Part shown: piece after piece, positions 1-9,799 of the stretch
Layout: each line of letters begins with the position of its first letter
Position numbering within the stretch: the stretch's first letter is position 1
From: Lysinibacillus sphaericus OT4b.31
GTDB taxonomy: Bacteria; Bacillota; Bacilli; Bacillales_A; Planococcaceae
Direction of reading: 5' to 3'
DNA length: 64,000 nt
Assembly (NCBI RefSeq): GCF_000392615.1
Contig: NZ_KB933398.1
Span: 2,318,691-2,382,690, forward strand
The notes under the pieces: model-generated
What the model saw: only the letters and a program-made list of their open reading frames with translations
Told to the model about the DNA's origin: nothing
Databases searched by the model: none
Program-made: the position numbers and the translations under genes

Positions 1-519
1 TTTAATTGTTCTGCTTGTGAGCATGGTAAACGCATAAAACAACGCAGACAGTAACGCCCAAACAAAACCGGACTGCATAAACTCAGACAGCGATATAAAA
101 TTATTCAAGCCAATAATGAAAATACTGCCGATAAAACATGTTAACGTTGCGAGAAGTGCCCGTACAGTCATCTTTTCTTTTAAAAACAATGCCCCGAAAA
201 TTAACACAAAAATCGGCGCTATATTATAGATAGAAATGGCAATAGAAATGGACATCTCTTCAAATGCCTTAAATAAAAATACCCAGTTTAAGACGATAAA
301 GACACCACATATAAGCGTGCGCAATACCTCTTTTTTCTCCCATTTCTCTGTTTTATGGCCACCGGTTGCGAGCCACAACCCTCCAATAAAGAGGGTAGCG
401 CAAATACAGCGGATAAAGACAAGTTCCAGTGCAGGAACCCCCGTATGTATAGTGAAAAAACCTATGGAGCCAAAAATCGCCATAGATACGGTCAGTTTGA
501 TGATTGCAGAAACGTTCAT
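1..519 (-). CDS. EamA/DMT-family transporter, N-terminal part (runs off window)
   Basis: The reading frame is open for 173 codons from an ATG at 519 to the window edge. The start is preceded by AGAAGG at a good distance. The product is very hydrophobic from its first residues (MNVSAIIKLTVSMAIFG), with repeated membrane helices and the glycine/alanine-rich pattern of the drug/metabolite transporter superfamily, which exports metabolites or drugs. About 170 of the usual 290-300 residues are present, so the C-terminal half lies outside. Substrate cannot be told. It follows proBA in the same direction but is separated from it by a repeat array, so it is probably a separate transcript. Confidence 0.85.
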   Translation of the reverse strand, partial: MNVSAIIKLTVSMAIFGSIGFFTIHTGVPALELVFIRCICATLFIGGLWLATGGHKTEKWEKKEVLRTLICGVFIVLNWVFLFKAFEEMSISIAISIYNIAPIFVLIFGALFLKEKMTVRALLATLTCFIGSIFIIGLNNFISLSEFMQSGFVWALLSALFYAFTMLTSRTIK

Positions 520-603
520 ATTCAACCTTCTTTCTAAAAAAAGTAATAATTCTTACTATTGATTTTACATGTGTACCATACATTTGACTTGGGCAAATGA
601 TTA

Positions 604-770
604 TTCGGGTAAGGCGCTCGGGTATGCCGTGTTATCGCTCAGGTAGAGTCGTTTATCGCTCGGGTATACCGCGCAACAGCTCAGGTAAAGCCACTTACCG
701 CTCAGGTAGAGTCGTTTATCGCTCAGGTATGCCGCGGCAACAGCTCAGGTAAAGTCACTCAACGCTCGAA
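604..770. repeat. 21-bp phased intergenic repeat array A1 (CGCTCAGGTA family)
   Basis: Eight copies of a core reading GCTCAGGTA or GCTCGGGTA occur with GCTC at 616, 637, 658, 679, 700, 721, 743 and 764. Spacing is exactly 21 bp except one 22-bp step. The part between cores is re-used in a three-unit cycle (gagtcgttt, then a tatgccgcg-like part, then aaagycact), giving a 63-bp higher-order period. The array fills most of the gap between proA and the EamA gene. Function unknown. Confidence 0.85.
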
Positions 771-886
771 GTGACCGGCGTTATCTACACACAAGTGCCT
801 CCGACTAAAGAAAGAGAGAAAGCCGACAGCGTATGCCATCTGCCGGCTTCACATAAAATTAGGGTTCTATCTATTATTTAAGAATA

Positions 887-2137
887 TTATTCTCTAATTT
901 GTCCGTCGCCATGAACGAAATATTTTGTAGAGGTTAACGCAGGTAACCCCATTGGCCCACGGGCGTGTAATTTTTGTGTACTGATGCCGATTTCAGCCCC
1001 GTAGCCGAATTCAAAGCCGTCTGTGAAGCGGGTAGAGGCATTATGATACACAGCTGCCGCGTCCACACTATGTAAAAATGTATCAGCTACTAATGGATCT
1101 TCCGTTACGATGGCTTCAGAGTGATTCGTTCCGTATTGATTTATATGCTCGATCGCCTCATAAACGTTTTCAACGACTTTAACGCTTATTTTTAAATCCA
1201 AATATTCAGTTGCATAATCTTCTTCTGTCGCTGGCTGCGCGAAATCAACGGCTCCACAAACGGTTTCATCGCCAATAATCGTTACCCCTGCATGATGAAT
1301 GGCATTTAGTAACTGTGCACCGTGCTCACTAAACCAATCGGGATGAATCAGTAAACTTTCAGTGGCATTGCAAACAGAAGGGCGTTGTGTTTTCGCATTG
1401 ATACAAATTCTTTCTGTTTTTATGTAATCGGCAGTGTGATCCACATAAATATGGCAATTGCCAGCACCTGTTTCGAGTACCGGTACAGTGGCCTCATTTA
1501 CGACTAAATCAATAAGTGCCTTTCCGCCACGAGGGATTAGCACATCTAAGTATTGTTTTAAATGGAACAATTCCTTGACGGTTCCACGATTCGTATCCTC
1601 GATTAATTGCACTGCATCGACTGGTATGGACGTTTTTTCAAGGGCGCGATGAATACTTGCGACAAGTGCCACATTGGAAAATTTAGCAGAAGAGCTACCA
1701 CGTAAAATAACTGCATTACCAGTTTTCAGTGATAATGTTGCGGCATCGATGGTTACATTTGGACGTGCCTCATAAATCATCCCGATTACACCAAGTGGCA
1801 CCATGCGTTTTTCAATCACAAGACCATTCTCTTTGTTAATACGCTCAAGAAGTTTACCAACTGGATCATCTAATTTTACCAATAAATCAATGGCACTTGC
1901 CATCGCTTCGATACGTTCTTTGTTCAGCATAATGCGGTCTAGTGTAGAAATGGGCATTCCTTTTTCTTTACCAATGGCTAAGTCCTTTGCATTTTCAGCG
2001 ATTAAAACATCCTGGTCAAGCACCAATTGCTCAGCAATTTTTGTCAGCGCCTCATTTTTTTCACTCGTTGTTTTAATATTTAAAATATAGCTCGCAGCTT
2101 TGGCCAGCTTTCCTTTTTGTTGTACTTCACTTGTCAT
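887..2137 (-). CDS. proA: gamma-glutamyl phosphate reductase
   Basis: Second step of proline synthesis: NADPH-dependent reduction of gamma-glutamyl phosphate to glutamate semialdehyde in the cytoplasm. The 416-residue protein has the expected family length and the aldehyde-dehydrogenase-fold active-site segment ETGAGNCHIY, whose Cys is the catalytic thiol in this family. The ATG at 2137 is preferred because GGGAGGA lies seven bases upstream; a TTG one codon earlier would be too close. It starts 12 bp after proB ends, so both form one operon controlled by the upstream T-box. No defect seen. Confidence 0.97.
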   Translation of the reverse strand: MTSEVQQKGKLAKAASYILNIKTTSEKNEALTKIAEQLVLDQDVLIAENAKDLAIGKEKGMPISTLDRIMLNKERIEAMASAIDLLVKLDDPVGKLLERINKENGLVIEKRMVPLGVIGMIYEARPNVTIDAATLSLKTGNAVILRGSSSAKFSNVALVASIHRALEKTSIPVDAVQLIEDTNRGTVKELFHLKQYLDVLIPRGGKALIDLVVNEATVPVLETGAGNCHIYVDHTADYIKTERICINAKTQRPSVCNATESLLIHPDWFSEHGAQLLNAIHHAGVTIIGDETVCGAVDFAQPATEEDYATEYLDLKISVKVVENVYEAIEHINQYGTNHSEAIVTEDPLVADTFLHSVDAAAVYHNASTRFTDGFEFGYGAEIGISTQKLHARGPMGLPALTSTKYFVHGDGQIRE

Positions 2138-2149
2138 CAAAATTCCTCC

Positions 2150-3244
2150 CTAATTGCTTTGTATTTTGAGCCATTTATCTCGGTGAATCACTTCGATTGG
2201 GTATTTCGTTAACTCATCCGTACGTTTTCCCATGGCATGTGCTAGCTCAAGGGATGAATACAATACCTCGCCACGTCCAAGTAAGCCATTCTCACTGTAC
2301 ACTTCAACTACGTCTCCATGTTCGAAATCACCTTCGACACGAAATACACCTGCCGGTAACAAGCTTTTGCCGTTAGCTAACAGTGCTTGTTCGGCACCGC
2401 TATCTATAAAAATTTTACCAGAAACTTCCGTAAGTGCAATCCACTGTTTATTATTCGTTAAGACAGCAAGTGCCTCATGCTCCACATACGTACCATCTCC
2501 ACGGCCATCCACGATATCGACAAGTTTACTGGCACCATGACCCGTACCTATAAACACCTTGACGCCTGCATTTAAGGCAGCTCGAGCGGCCAATAATTTA
2601 GATTCCATGCCACCAGTACCGACTTTAGAACCCGCACCGTCTGCAAAACCAAGCATTTCATCTGTCACCTCTGTCAAACGATCAATGCGCTTGGCATGTG
2701 GGTTTTTATTTGGATTGGCATTATATAAACCATTAATATCAGTCAAGATTATGAGTTGGTCTGCATGGACAAGTCCACTAACTAAAGCGGAGAGCATATC
2801 ATTATCACCGAACGTTAATTCACTAACAGACACCGTATCATTTTCATTAATGATAGGGAGTATGGAGCGCTCTAATAGTTCCTCAAAAGTTGCATAGGCA
2901 TTTTTATAGCGTTCCTTTTTGGAAAAATCAGTACGTGTCAATAAAATTTGAGCAGGTACGATATCATAAATGCTAAATAAAGCATGATAGGTTTGAATAA
3001 GAAGGCTTTGGCCTACAGCGGCAGCAGCCTGTTTGCCCTTTACCGTTACAGGACGAGAGGGGTAGCCAAGCTGTTTAAAGCCCGCCGCCACTGCACCAGA
3101 TGACACAAGCAATACTTCATGACCGCATTTTTTTAACTCGGCAATTGCTTGGACATGATCCATTAAGCGCACCTTATCAATTTCGCCTTTTGCATTAGTT
3201 AAGGAGCTACTGCCAATTTTTACGACGATTCTCTTTCTTTCCAT
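2150..3244 (-). CDS. proB: glutamate 5-kinase
   Basis: First step of proline synthesis: ATP-dependent phosphorylation of glutamate. The protein begins [16 protein letters not shown], the typical amino-acid-kinase N terminus, and carries the family segments INENDTVS and [14 protein letters not shown]-terminal PUA-like domain (about the last 90 residues) matches the usual two-domain length of about 365 residues. The open frame extends 12 codons further upstream, but GGGAGG seven bases before the ATG at 3244 fixes the start. The leader carries a proline-type T-box, so expression should rise when uncharged tRNA-Pro accumulates. Proline is also the common osmoprotectant of bacilli. Confidence 0.97.
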   Translation of the reverse strand: MERKRIVVKIGSSSLTNAKGEIDKVRLMDHVQAIAELKKCGHEVLLVSSGAVAAGFKQLGYPSRPVTVKGKQAAAAVGQSLLIQTYHALFSIYDIVPAQILLTRTDFSKKERYKNAYATFEELLERSILPIINENDTVSVSELTFGDNDMLSALVSGLVHADQLIILTDINGLYNANPNKNPHAKRIDRLTEVTDEMLGFADGAGSKVGTGGMESKLLAARAALNAGVKVFIGTGHGASKLVDIVDGRGDGTYVEHEALAVLTNNKQWIALTEVSGKIFIDSGAEQALLANGKSLLPAGVFRVEGDFEHGDVVEVYSENGLLGRGEVLYSSLELAHAMGKRTDELTKYPIEVIHRDKWLKIQSN

Positions 3245-3285
3245 CTCAATTCCTCCCGTTCGCCATTTACTGAATAACATAAAAA

Positions 3286-3520
3286 AACCCCTTCCGTCCT
3301 AGAAATTAGGACGAAAAGGTTTGCTTTCCGTGGTACCACCTACATTGAATGCCCATAGACATTCCTCTTTTCTCATAACGCTTGAGACTGCGCCTAGTTT
3401 GGCTAGGACGTTTTACGAAGGAGGTTCTTTAGTCTTTCTTGTACAATGTCTTGCAGCCAATGGACATCGTTCTCTTGCCAAGCAGTGTCTAGTTACTAGT
3501 CTTCGCACGCTTTTTTATAG
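3286..3520 (-). promoter_or_regulatory. T-box riboswitch (tRNA-Pro) of proBA
   Basis: Read on the minus strand, the leader has a Stem I closed by CGAAG/CTTCG, then the T-box core AGGTGGTACCACGG (around 3329-3342), then a terminator with stem CGTCCTA/TAGGACG and a run of T (3288-3320). The specifier side of Stem I reads GAA followed by CCT at 3422-3424, a proline codon in the position where T-box specifiers sit. This predicts antitermination by uncharged tRNA-Pro. The helices were assigned by eye, not folded. Confidence 0.93.
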
Positions 3521-3611
3521 TAATTGAATAAAGAATGCACTACTTCTGGGTGTCTGTCAAGTTGAAAAGAGAAGTTAATAGAAAGTTGCGAAAAAACAAG
3601 GAAGTTTGAGA

Positions 3612-3995
3612 CTATTTATACCACCAAATTGCGATGATCAAGGGAAGCATTGCCAACATCATCACAAAGAAGCTCCAAAGAATTTGCTTGCCCGTCGTCA
3701 TATTTTTTGGCTTAATGCTTAGTTTTTCGTATAATTGGTTGATTGCACGTTGTTCTTTTGCATATAACATGGATTGAAAGTCGTCGTAATCCTGGATATA
3801 GGTAGATGGGGGTCTTGGGCTAAAACGCAATTTTCGAATGTCCTCGGTAATTTCTTTATCGCCCATCCAATAAGACATAACAGGCGCTAATCCAGAATTT
3901 TGAATGGCCTGAACGTCGATATCATGCGTCCTCATTTTATAACAAACGTCACCATGCTCGTTTTCAAATTCTATCACAATATCACTCACTGCCAC
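3612..3995 (-). CDS. hypothetical protein with C-terminal membrane anchor
   Basis: A 127-residue protein that I do not recognise. The first 100 residues are polar and acidic (IEFENEHGDV near the start). Residues about 105-125 form one hydrophobic helix followed by Trp-Trp-Tyr-Lys, so it is a tail-anchored or single-pass protein. The start is GTG at 3995, with GAGGTGAT eight bases upstream. It stands alone between the proBA T-box and the LysE operon, which reads the other way. Function not assigned. Confidence 0.75.
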   Translation of the reverse strand: MAVSDIVIEFENEHGDVCYKMRTHDIDVQAIQNSGLAPVMSYWMGDKEITEDIRKLRFSPRPPSTYIQDYDDFQSMLYAKEQRAINQLYEKLSIKPKNMTTGKQILWSFFVMMLAMLPLIIAIWWYK

Positions 3996-4340
3996 TGTCG
4001 ATCACCTCTTTCTAAAATACAATGGAAATAAATATATATATCATTAGTATCTATTATAATGGATTGAACGAGAAAAGTATTGCGCAAACGAGCATAATGG
4101 ACTGTGTGAAGCTAATAATCTCATGTCAAGGTGTCGTATGATCAGTACTACAATCTCACTGAACAAGAACGCCGCTGTCGACGGTGCGCTATGATACACA
4201 ATAAAACTGCTAAATAGGGCGAAAAATTCTGGATAAAGTCATAAACTTACCTCTTAAGGTGACAAGTTCATGTAGTATAATGAGAATTAAACCATTCTAA
4301 TAATGGTTCTTTCTAAAAGAAATGGAGAGAAGGGGAAATT
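3996..4340. other. gene-free stretch with promoter of the lysE operon
   Basis: No convincing ORF. A perfect -10 hexamer TATAAT at 4276-4281 lies about 60 bp before the TTG start of the LysE-type gene; the -35 region is poor. Nothing else recognisable. Confidence 0.5.
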
Positions 4341-4964
4341 TTGGAGTTTTCAACGTTATTTGCATTTTTAGGAGCGGCAATCATCCTAACTTTAATGCCT
4401 GGACCAGATAATTTATTTGTCCTTGCGCAAAGTATTGCACAAGATAAAAAAGCAGGATTTGCGACTTCTCTGGGCTTATGTACAGGTTTACTTGTTCACA
4501 TTAGCGCGGCAGTTCTCGGTATTTCGGCCATTATTTATCAATCGACGGTGATTTTTTCTATCGTAAAATTTGCAGGTGCAGCGTATTTATTGTATTTAGC
4601 GTGGCAGTCATTCCGTGCGAAGGGTGACCCGTTTACTCTAGAGCAACAAAATGCCCAAGCCTATGTGACATTATATAGAAAAGGGATTTTGATGAATATT
4701 TTAAACCCTAAAGTATCTTTATTTTTTTTAGCACTATTGCCCCAGTTTGTAAATCCAACGCAAGGTCATGTGGCTTTACAAATGCTTATTTTGGGTATTG
4801 TATTTTTAGTACAAGCGTTTTTATTATTTTCGTTATTTAGTATTTTTGCAGGAAAAGTACGAAAAATCATTATCGGTAAACCAGCCATTGCAAAACGTTT
4901 GAACGTTGTACAAGGTGTACTATTCACCTTTATCGGGATACAAATTGCACTGAGCAAACAATAA
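4341..4964 (+). CDS. LysE family amino-acid exporter
   Basis: Membrane exporter of the LysE/RhtB family, which expels lysine, homoserine, threonine or similar compounds. The 207 residues have the hallmark N terminus LTLMPGPDN at about residues 16-24, and about six hydrophobic helices. The start is TTG at 4341 behind AGAAGGGG; no ATG fits. Sixteen bases separate it from the next gene, which has its own strong ribosome site, so the two are probably co-transcribed from the TATAAT promoter at 4276. Substrate unknown. Confidence 0.93.
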   Translation: MEFSTLFAFLGAAIILTLMPGPDNLFVLAQSIAQDKKAGFATSLGLCTGLLVHISAAVLGISAIIYQSTVIFSIVKFAGAAYLLYLAWQSFRAKGDPFTLEQQNAQAYVTLYRKGILMNILNPKVSLFFLALLPQFVNPTQGHVALQMLILGIVFLVQAFLLFSLFSIFAGKVRKIIIGKPAIAKRLNVVQGVLFTFIGIQIALSKQ

Positions 4965-4979
4965 AAGGAGGAAATTTTC

Positions 4980-5777
4980 ATGGCAATCTTACATATTACC
5001 TTTAGCTTATCTACACAAGGTTCAATTAAACATGCAATCCGTCAAAATCATTTACAACGAGATGAGTCGGTGATTTGTGTCAATGAAATTTTCTCGATTG
5101 GACCATTAACGACAATAGAAGAGCGCCAAAAATGGTTAGCAAGCTTTATTTTAAAAGATGAAGAAGAACGTGAATTGTATGATGACATACAAAAAGCGTG
5201 GGCAAAAAAAATTGCGGGTCTGCCTTGTGATGTGGATGTATGGATTTGGTATAGTCAAAACGCCCATGAAGAAATCGGTCTTCGCTATGTGATGAGTGAA
5301 TTTGTCAATAAATGCAGTATGGTTTATGGGGTGGACGTAACAGAAGGTTTAACGCGAATACAGCCGAACAGGTCGATACGTGACACAGGACAGCTCCCTT
5401 CACATTGGTTAATGAAACTCCGCCCAGATGCCAAACGTTTTTCCGTTGAAGCGTGTCAGCGACTTGCAAAAGAATGGCATGAGCTCAAGCACAATCCAAG
5501 TACATTGCGAACTTGGGAAAATGGCATTGTCCATGTAGCAGAAGATGCATATGATTCTATCATAATAAAAGCTGCAAAAGATATTCGTACTAATCAAGGA
5601 GAAGAATGGCTTTCAGCAATGCCTATCATTAACGAAACCTTAGGTGAAATAAATGATTACATTAGTGATGCGTTTATAGAAAACCGAATTTTAAAACTGG
5701 CCAAACAAGGACTTTTTGCAATTGACGGTGACTCGACAGATATGTATTCCTACCAAATTAAATACATAGGAAAATAA
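4980..5777 (+). CDS. DUF1835/DUF3658 domain protein
   Basis: A 265-residue soluble protein whose N terminus (MAILHITFSLSTQGSIK, then EIFSIGPL) fits DUF1835, with a C-terminal part matching the usual DUF3658 partner. No biochemical function is known for these domains. AAAGGAGG precedes the ATG. It is the second gene of the LysE operon and is followed directly by a strong terminator. Family assignment is from memory of the motifs. Confidence 0.85.
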   Translation: MAILHITFSLSTQGSIKHAIRQNHLQRDESVICVNEIFSIGPLTTIEERQKWLASFILKDEEERELYDDIQKAWAKKIAGLPCDVDVWIWYSQNAHEEIGLRYVMSEFVNKCSMVYGVDVTEGLTRIQPNRSIRDTGQLPSHWLMKLRPDAKRFSVEACQRLAKEWHELKHNPSTLRTWENGIVHVAEDAYDSIIIKAAKDIRTNQGEEWLSAMPIINETLGEINDYISDAFIENRILKLAKQGLFAIDGDSTDMYSYQIKYIGK

Positions 5778-5779
5778 TA

Positions 5780-5820
5780 AAAAGCGGTAAGGTGCTATTG
5801 AGCATCTTACCGCTTTTTTT
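5780..5820 (+). terminator. intrinsic terminator
   Basis: A 16-bp stem (AAAGCGGTAAGGTGCT paired with AGCATCTTACCGCTTT), a 4-base loop and a T run end the lysE-DUF1835 transcript. Confidence 0.95.
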
Positions 5821-5894
5821 GCATTATCTAAGATTTCACGCCGCACCTCAAAATTGCTTCGTTCGCTTAGGACAAAGTAGCGGAACGTATACTG

Positions 5895-6821
5895 TCACTT
5901 CGAATCATTCGGCGCTTGTTTTGTGCGAACAGACGCGGATGTATCTTTGTCATAAAAATCGAATACAAATTGTTGGAATTGTCGGGCAGAAGGGGAGATA
6001 TAACGATTGTCAATCCAAGCCATCCCAATGATCCGTTCACACACCATATCTTCAACATGAATTTTTACAACTTTGTTCGGATTTAAGTCTTCATCATCAG
6101 GCAACAATGAAACACCAAGACCAGCGCCTACAAAACCAGCTACGGTAGATACTTCATCGCCTTCATAAGTAATTTTCGGTTTGATGCCGGCCGCATTTAA
6201 TAATCGATCAGCAGTACGGCGCAGTGCATAGCCCTTTTTTAAGAGTACAAATGTTTCATGCTCAAGTTCCTTCATTTTAATGCTTTTACGATTGGCAAGG
6301 TGATGGTCAATGGGCACCATTATATACAGCTCATCACGCCACAGCTCCTTCCAGCAAACTGGCGGTTCGGTGTCAATCGCTGCAAGTAAGCACAGGTCTA
6401 ACTCGCCTGCCAGTAATTGCTTTAACTGCGAGTGTGAATAGTTTTGCGTAAAGTGAAAGCGTATATGTGGATGCTTTTGGCGAAAAGCACGGATCAAATC
6501 AGGTACGATACTTGTTCCGAGTGTATGTAAAAAGCCGAGCGACACATCCCCGAGTTCAGGATTATTGAGCTCCTGTAATTCCAATACGGCCTTTTCATAT
6601 TCCTTACGCATGCGTTGAACACGATACAAGAATAATTCACCATAGCGATTTAGCATGATGGAACGTCCTTGCCGGTCAAATAAGGGGACGCCTAATTCTT
6701 CCTCGAGCTTAGAGATGGAACGACTTAGCGCAGGCTGAGAAATGGCTAATACATCGGCAGCTCGTGTCATATGCTCCAATTTTGCTACTGTTGCAAAATA
6801 TTCTAATTGTTGCCACTCCAT
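5895..6821 (-). CDS. LysR family transcriptional regulator
   Basis: About 308 residues. The N-terminal winged helix-turn-helix (residues 1-60, including LAISQPALSRSISKLEEELG) is followed by a periplasmic-binding-like effector domain with the family segment GAGLGVSLLP. It resembles GltC-type regulators in overall pattern. The start is the ATG at 6821, behind GGAGGTG; an upstream ATG inside the same frame would leave that site within the gene. No divergent target gene lies next to it, so its regulon is unclear. The effector is unknown. Confidence 0.93.
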   Translation of the reverse strand: MEWQQLEYFATVAKLEHMTRAADVLAISQPALSRSISKLEEELGVPLFDRQGRSIMLNRYGELFLYRVQRMRKEYEKAVLELQELNNPELGDVSLGFLHTLGTSIVPDLIRAFRQKHPHIRFHFTQNYSHSQLKQLLAGELDLCLLAAIDTEPPVCWKELWRDELYIMVPIDHHLANRKSIKMKELEHETFVLLKKGYALRRTADRLLNAAGIKPKITYEGDEVSTVAGFVGAGLGVSLLPDDEDLNPNKVVKIHVEDMVCERIIGMAWIDNRYISPSARQFQQFVFDFYDKDTSASVRTKQAPNDSK

Positions 6822-7043
6822 TTTTTTCACCTCCATCTATAGTATTACTGTGAGTTAACTGCATTATAACGGTAAAAGATTAGGAAGTATAGGTAACGTC
6901 AAAAAAAATTAGAAGGTGTTACCAAGTAAATTTCCATTAAATAAATTTGATCACTTTTTAAACAGGTGCAAGTGGTTGTTTTACAAGGATTCAACCTCAC
7001 ATCATTCATGCATGAAACACATTGAAACGATAAAAACTATAAA

Positions 7044-7073
7044 TTGTACATTATGAATAAAGGGTGTTAAGAT
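7044..7073 (+). promoter_or_regulatory. putative SigA-type promoter of the carboxylesterase gene
   Basis: TTGTAC at 7044-7049 and TAAGAT at 7068-7073, spaced by 18 bp, about 50 bp upstream of the ATG. Confidence 0.5.
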
Positions 7074-7123
7074 AGACACAGAAATTACACAAATACAAAT
7101 TTCCGTGAAGGGGATATTATAAA

Positions 7124-7876
7124 ATGAAGTTATCGAAGCCAGAACCTCTAACTATTGAGGGGGGCAAAAAAGCCGTACTATTACTGCATGGATTCACTGG
7201 TAGCACAAAAGATGTGAAAAAGCTAGGAGAATTTTTATCCAAACGTGGTTATACCGTTCATGCACCAATTTATAGTGGGCACGGGGTAGAACCTGAAGCG
7301 CTACTTGAAACAAAACCAGAAGACTGGTGGAACGATGTTGTGGAAGGCTACAACTTCTTAAAAAATAATGGTTATGAAGAAATTGCAGTTGTAGGGATTT
7401 CACTTGGTGGCGTATTCTCGTTAAAGGTAGCAGAGAAGTTTCCAGTAAAAGCATGTGTTGCTATGTGTGCACCAATTACGCGCGATAACTCAAAAGGCTT
7501 ATTTACACGTTTATACCATTACGCTCGTTTATATAAACATTTTGAAAACAAATCAAAAGATCAAATCATTTCAGAATTACATGAACTACGTATTACGCCA
7601 AAAGATTCATTAGATGGTGTAACACGTTTAACAACTGAAACTCGTGAAGAATTACAAACTATTAAAGCACCAACATTAGTATTACAAGGTTCATTGGATG
7701 ACGAACTATATCAAGAAAGCGCGCCATTCATTCTGAACACAGTTGAAACAGATGATAAAGAAATCATTTGGTATGAAAATTCAGGCCATATCATTACATT
7801 AGATAAAGAACGTGACAAAGTGTATGAAGACGTATACAACTTCTTAGATCATATCGAGTGGTCTGTCGCAAACTAA
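7124..7876 (+). CDS. est: carboxylesterase (Est30/YvaK type alpha/beta hydrolase)
   Basis: Soluble esterase that cleaves short-chain esters. The 250 residues contain the oxyanion segment LLLHGFTGS, the nucleophile elbow GISLGG with Ser93, then Asp192 (GSLDDE) and His222 (NSGHII). This is the same triad spacing as the Geobacillus enzyme Est30. In Bacillus subtilis the homologue yvaK lies by secG-rnr-smpB; here it stands alone with its own promoter and terminator. AAGGGG precedes the ATG. Confidence 0.94.
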   Translation: MKLSKPEPLTIEGGKKAVLLLHGFTGSTKDVKKLGEFLSKRGYTVHAPIYSGHGVEPEALLETKPEDWWNDVVEGYNFLKNNGYEEIAVVGISLGGVFSLKVAEKFPVKACVAMCAPITRDNSKGLFTRLYHYARLYKHFENKSKDQIISELHELRITPKDSLDGVTRLTTETREELQTIKAPTLVLQGSLDDELYQESAPFILNTVETDDKEIIWYENSGHIITLDKERDKVYEDVYNFLDHIEWSVAN

Positions 7877-7887
7877 AATAAATCAGT

Positions 7888-7926
7888 AGATGGATTATGA
7901 AAGATTTCATAATCCATCTTTTTTGT
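7888..7926 (+). terminator. intrinsic terminator after est
   Basis: The stem AGATGGATTATGAAA pairs with TTTCATAATCCATCT and is followed by T residues. Confidence 0.92.
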
Positions 7927-8296
7927 TTGTAATGGTTCTTGAAGAGAAGACATGAAAACCATATTTTTGTAACCGCTTTTATTTTATCGATATATTATTT
8001 TGTTATTCTATTTTTGGTGTTAATGGATAGTTATAGCATAATTGGGAGCCATAAGATGGTTGCAGGTGTATCTTGTACAATTGCTTACAACAAGGCAATC
8101 ACTTCATTATTTTGCCTGATTTTTCCGATATTTTACTAATTGATTCGTTTACACGTTCATATTTGAACAATTAGCAATAATCTAAGAAAAAACTATTGTT
8201 TTTATAATAAATGCCTGATACCATTGTGGAATTGTAGTGAAGAATCGTTCTAAATTAATCATTTGCTATAGTCAACACATCTAAGGGAGCACAGTT
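7927..8296. other. gene-free stretch before brnQ
   Basis: Contains only a 66-codon TTG-initiated hydrophobic frame (7939-8139) without a ribosome site. The rest is AT-rich leader of brnQ with no clear element. Confidence 0.4.
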
Positions 8297-9649
8297 ATGC
8301 AAAATAAAATACCTTTTTCTACTTATGCAGTCATCGGCACCATGCTTTTTGGGCTGTTTTTCGGAGCGGGGAATCTCATTTTTCCAATCCAACTTGGGCA
8401 ATTAGCGGGGACAAACTTTTGGTTTGCGCTTATAGGCTTTCTAGTAACAGCTATCGGTTTACCGTTTTTAGGTATTTTAGCGATCGGTTTATCGGGTAGT
8501 AACGGCCTACGTGATTTAGCGAGTCGTATCCATCCGTTATTTGGCGTTATTTTTTCATTGGCGCTATATTTAACAATTGGTCCGTTTTTTGCCATTCCAC
8601 GTACAGCAACAGTACCATTTGTTGTAGGCTTTGAACCATTTATACAACCAGAGCATACATTACTCTTTCTTGGGTTATTTAGCTTTGTGTTTTTTGCAAT
8701 TGTCTACTATTTCTCATTAAACCCTGCGAAAATTATGGATTACATCGGAAAGTATTTAACGCCCGCGTTTTTGATCTTCTTATTTATGTTAATCATTACA
8801 AGTATTCTTTCTCCAATGGGTCATTTCAAACAGCCAATGGGTGAGTATATCGACTCAGCATTTATGACTGGCTTTAAAGAGGGCTATAACACGATGGATG
8901 CGCTGGCGTCTTTGGCGTTTGGGATTGTCGTGATCAATGCCATTAAAAGCTCAGGCATTACAGAGCCCAAAGAAATTGCCAAGGCAACTTGGAAATCCGG
9001 CATTTTTGCGATGTCATTAATGATGCTCATTTATGGGTTAATTACGTACATGGGTGCATCGAGTATTGCAGCAATCGGCACGTTTGATAATGGAGGTTTA
9101 ATATTTGCAGCGGTTGCTAAACATTATTTCGGTTCATTCGGGGCGATATTGTTAGCAATTATTATCGTTCTTGCGTGTTTAAAAACCAGTATTGGACTCA
9201 TCACTTCTTGTAGCGAGTTTTTCCATGAGGTATTTCCGAAAGTCAGCTACAAATGGTTTGTCTTCATTTTATGCCTCGTATCATTTACAATCGCGAACTT
9301 TGGTTTAACGAATATTATTAAATTTGCAATTCCAGTACTAATGTTCTTATATCCGCTTGCAATCGTTCTAATCTTACTTGCATTAAGCGGTTCGTTATTC
9401 AAAAATAAGCAGTCGGTTTATGCAACGGCCATGTTCTTTACCATTTTCATTAGTGTAATTGATGGCTACAGAGCATTAGTGGATAGTGTTCCTGCAGCGA
9501 AATTTGGTTTATTTGAGGCTGTAGCACAGTTGTACACTGATTTTTTACCATTTTATGATATTGGTTTAGGATGGATTTTACCGGCGCTAATCGGTGCCCT
9601 AATCGGGGCTGTATTGCCTAAAAAAAACAAGTTAATACCTCAATCTTAA
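8297..9649 (+). CDS. brnQ: branched-chain amino acid transport system II carrier protein
   Basis: Sodium- or proton-coupled uptake of leucine, isoleucine and valine. The 450 residues make about 12 hydrophobic helices. The family signature GLFFGAGNLIFP is at about residues 18-29 and FAIPRTATVP at about 96-105. AAGGGAG precedes the ATG. It is a single gene; a repeat array and a two-way terminator separate it from the convergent SDR gene. No T-box or CodY-like element was recognised upstream. Confidence 0.95.
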   Translation: MQNKIPFSTYAVIGTMLFGLFFGAGNLIFPIQLGQLAGTNFWFALIGFLVTAIGLPFLGILAIGLSGSNGLRDLASRIHPLFGVIFSLALYLTIGPFFAIPRTATVPFVVGFEPFIQPEHTLLFLGLFSFVFFAIVYYFSLNPAKIMDYIGKYLTPAFLIFLFMLIITSILSPMGHFKQPMGEYIDSAFMTGFKEGYNTMDALASLAFGIVVINAIKSSGITEPKEIAKATWKSGIFAMSLMMLIYGLITYMGASSIAAIGTFDNGGLIFAAVAKHYFGSFGAILLAIIIVLACLKTSIGLITSCSEFFHEVFPKVSYKWFVFILCLVSFTIANFGLTNIIKFAIPVLMFLYPLAIVLILLALSGSLFKNKQSVYATAMFFTIFISVIDGYRALVDSVPAAKFGLFEAVAQLYTDFLPFYDIGLGWILPALIGALIGAVLPKKNKLIPQS

Positions 9650-9667
9650 GGTTGTAGTATTTTGTTA

Positions 9668-9744
9668 GTTCGTTTTATCGATAACTTTTCTTGATTTATC
9701 ACCGAACTTTTTCGTTTTATCGATAACTTTTGACGATTTATCCT
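9668..9744. repeat. 21-bp phased repeat array C1 (CGATAAATC family)
   Basis: Four units whose ATC (minus-strand GAT of the GATAAA core) begins at 9677, 9698, 9719 and 9740, exactly 21 bp apart. On the minus strand the core reads CGATAAAWC with AAAGTT nearby, the same family as the array at 60.07 kb. It sits between the 3' ends of two convergent genes. Confidence 0.75.
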
Positions 9745-9750
9745 TAAGTA

Positions 9751-9793
9751 TGAAAAAATGCACGCACTAGGCTGATCCCAGTACGTGCATTTT
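9751..9793. terminator. bidirectional terminator between brnQ and SDR gene
   Basis: An inverted repeat built on AATGCACG...CGTGCATT, with A residues on one flank and T residues on the other, serves both converging genes. Confidence 0.85.
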
Positions 9794-9799
9794 TATTAA

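Noticed and set aside
236..562. Plus-strand 108-codon ORF at the left end
   Set aside because: It is the shadow of the EamA transporter on the other strand, which has the ribosome site and the membrane-protein composition.
7939..8139. 66-codon hydrophobic TTG-started ORF
   Set aside because: No ribosome site, very AT-rich, follows a terminator. Hydrophobicity alone is not enough.
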